From an uncultured Prevotellaceae bacterium (GTDB lineage Bacteria > Bacteroidota > Bacteroidia > Bacteroidales > UBA3663), in the NCBI GenBank assembly GCA_900319235.1, contig ONNR01000016.1, positions 21,836-85,835 on the forward strand: a stretch of DNA of 64,000 bases, given 5' to 3'. Positions 60,961-64,000 of this stretch are shown one piece after another. Positions within the stretch are counted from its first letter, which is position 1. Each line of letters starts with the position of its first letter. The notes beneath the pieces were generated by a model that did not search any database, was not told where the DNA came from, and worked only from the letters and a program-made list of their open reading frames with translations. The translations under genes and the position numbers were made by a program.

Positions 60961-61512
60961 TTAGAAATAAGGATAAAATTTCTTATTCCTATATACATAT
61001 ATCATAGGCTCTTCTTCTGAGCCTGAAAGCCTGGCACTTATAAGTAGGTGACTCATATTAGTGGGACTAAAAAAGTCGGCTGCAATAGATCCTTTAACTA
61101 ATACTACATAATCATCATACATGGTATAGCCGAGAACTTCACTCACCTTATCTCCAATAGATACCCTAGGAATCAAACCAATGATAGAAATAATACATAA
61201 TGTATCTTTTTTGTACATTTTAAAAGTCATTTCTAAACATGCTTTATTTTGATCCGAATAATCAAATGGGATTTGAGGTGTCTCTTGTTGATCCTGATAT
61301 GAATATATAGCCTTAGAAATCAGCTCGTTTATAGCTTGAGTTGTAGGTTTTAAATAAGGTATTCTATAAAGAGAATCACCACTGAAGTAATCATCTTTGC
61401 TTGAAACAATGATTGAATCATTAACATCACTTTGTCCTTGTTTGGGCGATGTGCCACAAGATGATAGTAACACAAATATAAAAAAGAACAAACAAATTTT
61501 TTTAATACGCAT
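60961..61512 (-). CDS. Lipoprotein of unknown function
   Basis: The start at the ATG at 61512 gives 183 residues; a GTG three codons earlier is less likely. Lipobox FVLLSSC with Cys19. The mature part is charged and polar (YFSGDSLYRIPYLKPTTQAINELISKAI, DTLCIISIIGLIPRVSIGDKVSE) with no recognised domain. It lies between R3 and a small upstream open frame that overlaps its start by 11 bases. Codon use is A/T-rich, unlike the pectin locus, which suggests recent acquisition together with the AbiE region. Confidence 0.65.
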   Translation of the reverse strand: MRIKKICLFFFIFVLLSSCGTSPKQGQSDVNDSIIVSSKDDYFSGDSLYRIPYLKPTTQAINELISKAIYSYQDQQETPQIPFDYSDQNKACLEMTFKMYKKDTLCIISIIGLIPRVSIGDKVSEVLGYTMYDDYVVLVKGSIAADFFSPTNMSHLLISARLSGSEEEPMIYVYRNKKFYPYF

Positions 61513-61696
61513 ATTGTGCACCTTTAACTATTTTATTGATTGGATAACAATAACCCCGTAGTCCTGGATGAACTAGTGCCATCCATATTTTTCTACCATT
61601 GGAATTAAATGAAATGTAACTGTCATCAATCATATAATTTTGAATATGACGTGCAATTATAACAAAAATCTCCCACATATCCAAATCCTTTCCCAT
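61502..61696 (-). CDS. Small open frame upstream of the lipoprotein, possibly coupled or a remnant
   Basis: A 64-residue frame reads MGKDLDMWEIFVIIARHIQNY and later FNSNGRKIWMALVHPGLRG. It overlaps the following lipoprotein start by about 11 bases, which would suit translational coupling. A stop codon lies just upstream of its ATG, so it is not the visible end of a longer gene in this frame, though a frameshifted remnant is possible. The 63-bp direct repeat starts 37 bases upstream. No promoter or domain was found. Confidence 0.35.
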   Translation of the reverse strand: MGKDLDMWEIFVIIARHIQNYMIDDSYISFNSNGRKIWMALVHPGLRGYCYPINKIVKGAQYAY

Positions 61697-61732
61697 CCAA
61701 ATTCAAAAATCGGCCATTTTTCATCCTCGAAT

Positions 61733-61795
61733 CCTATAACAACCGATTACGCAAAGTCAAAATGGAGTGGGTTAGGAGCTAATGTCAATGTAGAA
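61733..61795. repeat. 63-bp direct repeat, copy 1
   Basis: It begins CCTATAACAACCGATTACGC and ends AGCTAATGTCAATGTAGAA. Copy 2 at 63099-63161 differs at two positions (61 of 63 identical) in the same orientation. Confidence 0.9.
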
Positions 61796-61800
61796 ATTCT

Positions 61801-61832
61801 AGGAAATGTTCAAGTTGTTTCAGGGCAAGACA
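61801..61832. repeat. Partial dispersed repeat, copy R4 (right end only)
   Basis: GTTCAAGTTGTTTCAGGGCAAGACA matches the right end of R2, close to direct-repeat copy 1. Confidence 0.55.
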
Positions 61833-61858
61833 AAGAACGGGTTTGTGTGCTTTATTTA

Positions 61859-62035
61859 CTATGCCGATGTAATAGCTTTTGCATCTTGAAGCATTTTCTC
61901 AAAGAATCTGATTGTAGCTTCGCGGTTTGAACGAGAGGCATCCTCTGCAGCTTCATGCATAAGCTGTGCCAATATTTCATCGGACGGCTCTTCTAGGCTT
62001 GTAAGCCTATATGTGTCTATTGTTTGAGTTGCCAT
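61859..62035 (-). CDS. Small 58-residue protein of unknown function
   Basis: The complement strand gives an ATG at 62035 and stop at 61859, coding for 58 residues that begin MATQTIDTYRLTSLEEPSDE and end KAITSA. It is amphipathic and mostly helical (EILAQLMHEAAEDASRSNRE, TIRFFEKMLQDAK), with no membrane helix or signal. Similar short TIDTYRL-type proteins are, from memory, common in Bacteroidales and usually annotated hypothetical. It lies 29 bases downstream of the lipoprotein gene at 62065 on the same strand, so it may share its transcript. Confidence 0.55.
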   Translation of the reverse strand: MATQTIDTYRLTSLEEPSDEILAQLMHEAAEDASRSNREATIRFFEKMLQDAKAITSA

Positions 62036-62064
62036 AATTGCAAATAAAAGATTGTTCTATTGTC

Positions 62065-63006
62065 TTAAAATATGTCAATGAATATCATACGAATCTGATT
62101 GCCCTCTATATTCAAGATGCCACATGGACAAGATTCAGATCTATTGTATTTCAGCAATACTCTATCATCAAATTGGTTGACTACAATATTGTACTTATAC
62201 CCATTACGAAAATCATAAAGCTGGCCAAAGCCAAAGACATACTCAAGATTCTTACCATTCAGGCGGGCTATATAGGTTTCTTCTTGATTATTAGCTACAA
62301 CATAGAGCTCATTCGAAAAGATAAATGCAGAAACAAAACAGGGAGCGATGTTAGGATATGCATATTCATCCTCTGACAGTATTAGTTCTGCATTATTCTG
62401 AGCAGGATCATGTATCTTAAATATACTATCAAGACAAATGAGATAGTAGTCATTTTGATATTTTATTACCCTTTCGCAATTTATTGCATAAAAGTACTCT
62501 TGTTCGGTCTTTTTGTCAAAGAAGATAAGCCTTCCTCCAAATTCGCCCTTGTCGCTGAAAAGAATCTTGTAGTTATCATCTTCACGAATAGATTCAACTC
62601 GCGTATGGGAGCTGTCAGGTAATGTATATACACGATTCCATGTGTTGTGCTGTGGATTATAAGTCTCTACATAATGGTGTTCACCATCCGTGCATGTCAC
62701 CATTAACGAGTCGTTCCTTACAAATAATTCTGCTTCAGAATACGGAGGGTCTCCTTTTGGAGGTTCAATCTGATGTATCTCCTTTATGTTTTCCGATACA
62801 GAAATAAAAGTGCAATAAAGCTTTATGAAATATGTGCCATGCCATTTACAAGCAATATCTAAATTGTCATCTTTGTTTAGCTCATACTTCTCATCATCCA
62901 AATAAAGTGTATCACTTTGTACAGAGAATAAATGGCCATGATCATCCTTCGAAGTGCAGGAAAGTATGCACATTGATATAACTAATGGAAATATATAGTA
63001 CTTCAT
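62065..63006 (-). CDS. Lipoprotein with beta-propeller-like repeats
   Basis: The longer frame includes the promoter, so the ATG at 63006 (MKYYIFPLVISMCILSC, Cys17) is taken as start, giving 313 residues. The mature part has repeated strand pairs (HHYVETYNPQHNTWNRVYTLP, YKILFSDKGEFGGRLIFFDKK, ELYVVANNQEETYIARLNG), the look of a six-bladed propeller of the Kelch or NHL sort, although no family was recognised with confidence. Promoter TATCTTTG at 63030-63037 with TTTG at 63058-63061. It lies between the two direct repeats. Confidence 0.7.
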   Translation of the reverse strand: MKYYIFPLVISMCILSCTSKDDHGHLFSVQSDTLYLDDEKYELNKDDNLDIACKWHGTYFIKLYCTFISVSENIKEIHQIEPPKGDPPYSEAELFVRNDSLMVTCTDGEHHYVETYNPQHNTWNRVYTLPDSSHTRVESIREDDNYKILFSDKGEFGGRLIFFDKKTEQEYFYAINCERVIKYQNDYYLICLDSIFKIHDPAQNNAELILSEDEYAYPNIAPCFVSAFIFSNELYVVANNQEETYIARLNGKNLEYVFGFGQLYDFRNGYKYNIVVNQFDDRVLLKYNRSESCPCGILNIEGNQIRMIFIDIF

Positions 63007-63029
63007 AATTTCATTAACTTTTGCTACTG

Positions 63030-63061
63030 CAAAGATAAACCAAATACTTAACAATTCCAAA
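63030..63061 (-). promoter_or_regulatory. Promoter for the propeller-like lipoprotein
   Basis: On the complement strand TTTG (63058-63061), 20 bases, TATCTTTG (63030-63037). It fixes the start at 63006. Confidence 0.82.
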
Positions 63062-63098
63062 TTCCAGGGTAAAAAACAAGCCATTATAGTACTGAAAC

Positions 63099-63161
63099 CC
63101 TATAATAACCGATTACGCAAAGTCAAAATAGAGTGGGTTAGGAGCTAATGTCAATGTAGAA
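63099..63161. repeat. 63-bp direct repeat, copy 2
   Basis: It is the same sequence as 61733-61795 with two substitutions, located 38 bases upstream of the -33 element for the lipoprotein gene. Confidence 0.9.
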
Positions 63162-63210
63162 TAGCACAAATACTAAACAATTTAAGGGGAAGGTGGAATT
63201 GCTCAAAAAT

Positions 63211-63900
63211 TTAATGGACAAAATTGGACAAATTTGGACATTGCCAAATTTCGATTTCGTAACTTTGCAACGTAAATGAAGAGGCTTGCTATGTCGTAGC
63301 TGGACATAAATGGACATAGCTGGACAAAGCTGGACAGTGACAATTTTCTTTTGCGTAACTTTGCAGCGAAAAAGAGGTGCGCCTTCTCGTAAGGTGACAT
63401 TAAGGTGACACTAAGGTGACATCGCTATGCGTAGGGTGACACTAAGGTGACAATGCCAAAATACTTTTTCGTAACTTTGAAACGACAATACGAGACATTG
63501 CTATGTCGAAAACGGACAAATGCGGACATTTCCGGACATATGCGGACAAATGCGGACAAATGCGGACAGTGCCAAATTTCTTTTTTGTAACTTTGCATCG
63601 TGAAAAAGCAATTTGCTGAAAGGTGACAAAAGGTGACAAATAGAGACAAAAGGTGACAGTGCCAAATTTCCTTTTTGTAACTTTGCATCGAGAAAGAGGC
63701 AATAGATCGGAAAGTGACATAAAGTGACATAGACTGACACAAACTGACATAGACTGACAGTGCCAATTTTCTTTTTCGTAACTTTGCAGCGAGAAAAAGC
63801 ATTGTTCCGAAAACCGACAAAAACTGACAAAAACCGACAAATTCGGACAATGCCAAATTTGCTTTTCGTAACTTTGCAACGTGAAATAAACGAATAATCC
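63211..63900 (+). promoter_or_regulatory. Tandem array of seven promoter-like units with helically phased GACA decamers
   Basis: Each unit has 3-6 copies of a ~10-bp repeat containing GACA (or GGACA/TGACA), then a core of GACA, 19 bases including TGCCAAATTT, then TAACTTTGCA and a short GAAA-rich leader. TAACTTTG boxes start at 63260, 63356, 63472, 63588, 63678, 63779 and 63869. In total 31 GACA repeats can be counted; spacing is 10 bp (11 or 20 in unit 3). Decamer flavour differs from unit to unit (GCGGACAAAT, GGTGACAAAA, AAGTGACATA, AACTGACAAA). The array ends just before the gene at 63902. Confidence 0.85.
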
Positions 63901-63901
63901 A

Positions 63902-64000
63902 ATGAGACCAAGAGTACTGACAATGGACTACATCAACGTGCCGATGGCACTGCTGCAGGAGGTCAAGGAAGACCCCTTGCAGTGGAGTCTCGTCGCCCTC
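63902..64000 (+). CDS. Start of an unidentified gene downstream of the promoter array
   Basis: Thirty-three codons are visible, beginning MRPRVLTMDYINVPMALLQE and continuing VKEDPLQWSLVAL, cut by the window end. The ATG lies 26 bases after the last TAACTTTG box, about the normal spacing for Bacteroidetes leaders. No family was recognised from this short piece. Its start is the only plausible target of the seven tandem promoter-like units, so the gene is probably under unusual transcriptional control. Confidence 0.6.
   Translation, partial: MRPRVLTMDYINVPMALLQEVKEDPLQWSLVAL

Noticed and set aside
63211..63900. Possible CRISPR array
   Set aside because: The conserved core is a promoter-like sequence, spacing varies from 90 to 116 bp, and the variable parts are themselves decamer repeats rather than unique spacers. 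No cas genes are near.
63425..63923. Several long overlapping leftward open frames across the promoter array (140-145 residues)
   Set aside because: Three frames are open at once because the repeats contain few stop codons. The products are repetitive and show no start signals, so they are side effects of the repeat composition.
1..64000. tRNA, rRNA or riboswitch genes
   Set aside because: I looked for cloverleaf-like ends, TTCGA loops and long conserved leaders in the gaps and saw none I could support.

Overview
The window reads as chromosome from a Bacteroidota species, order Bacteroidales, most likely a Prevotella-like gut or rumen organism. The evidence is many promoters of the Bacteroidetes type (TTTG, 20 bases, TAnnTTTG), a SusC/SusD pair, Bacteroidales families (DUF4286, DUF4494, DUF4954, PG0541-like), and secreted proteins ending in a GQR...G..I..G....K tail. 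No rRNA, tRNA, transposase or CRISPR array was recognised.

Layout. 1-9900: housekeeping and envelope genes: a polysaccharide deacetylase cut by the window edge, an esterase, a VanZ-like protein, a FadL-type porin, a periplasmic cyclophilin, DUF4286, tsaE, a YggS-type PLP protein, DUF4494, engB and yidC. 10056-18221: an aryl-polyene/flexirubin-like lipid pathway (O-methyltransferase, LpxL-like acyltransferase, two hotdog dehydratases, two ketosynthases each fused to a second ketosynthase-like domain, ACP, small transporter, GT2). 18411-20683: an unassigned three-gene module in which two related DprA/SLOG-like proteins flank an XRE regulator. 20753-28896: a LytTR two-component system divergent from a TolC/MFP/RND efflux operon with a PG0541-like gene. 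29054-33076: a HerA/DUF853 ATPase and a membrane pyrophosphatase. 33340-49363: a leftward pectin-type polysaccharide utilisation locus (SusC, SusD, three secreted proteins, and a pectate lyase-pectin methylesterase fusion). 49627-57892: a MATE exporter, NAD(P)HX dehydratase, a DUF4954 protein, GH28 and GH92. 57942-64000: a hairpin-rich element, a barrel protein, an AbiE toxin-antitoxin pair, two lipoproteins among dispersed and direct repeats, and a 0.7-kb array of seven promoter-like units before a gene cut by the window end.

The most unusual property is its short-repeat content. Several intergenic gaps carry unrelated arrays with a period of about 10 bp, and similar repeats or C-rich palindromes lie in frame inside genes, mostly in linkers or at the C-terminus. 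The extreme case is 63211-63900, where 31 GACA motifs, mostly one helical turn apart, lead into seven copies of a GACA-N19-TAACTTTG promoter core. This array and the DprA-like/XRE/DprA-like module are the best candidates for undescribed systems. Family assignments come from reading motifs; no database search was possible.
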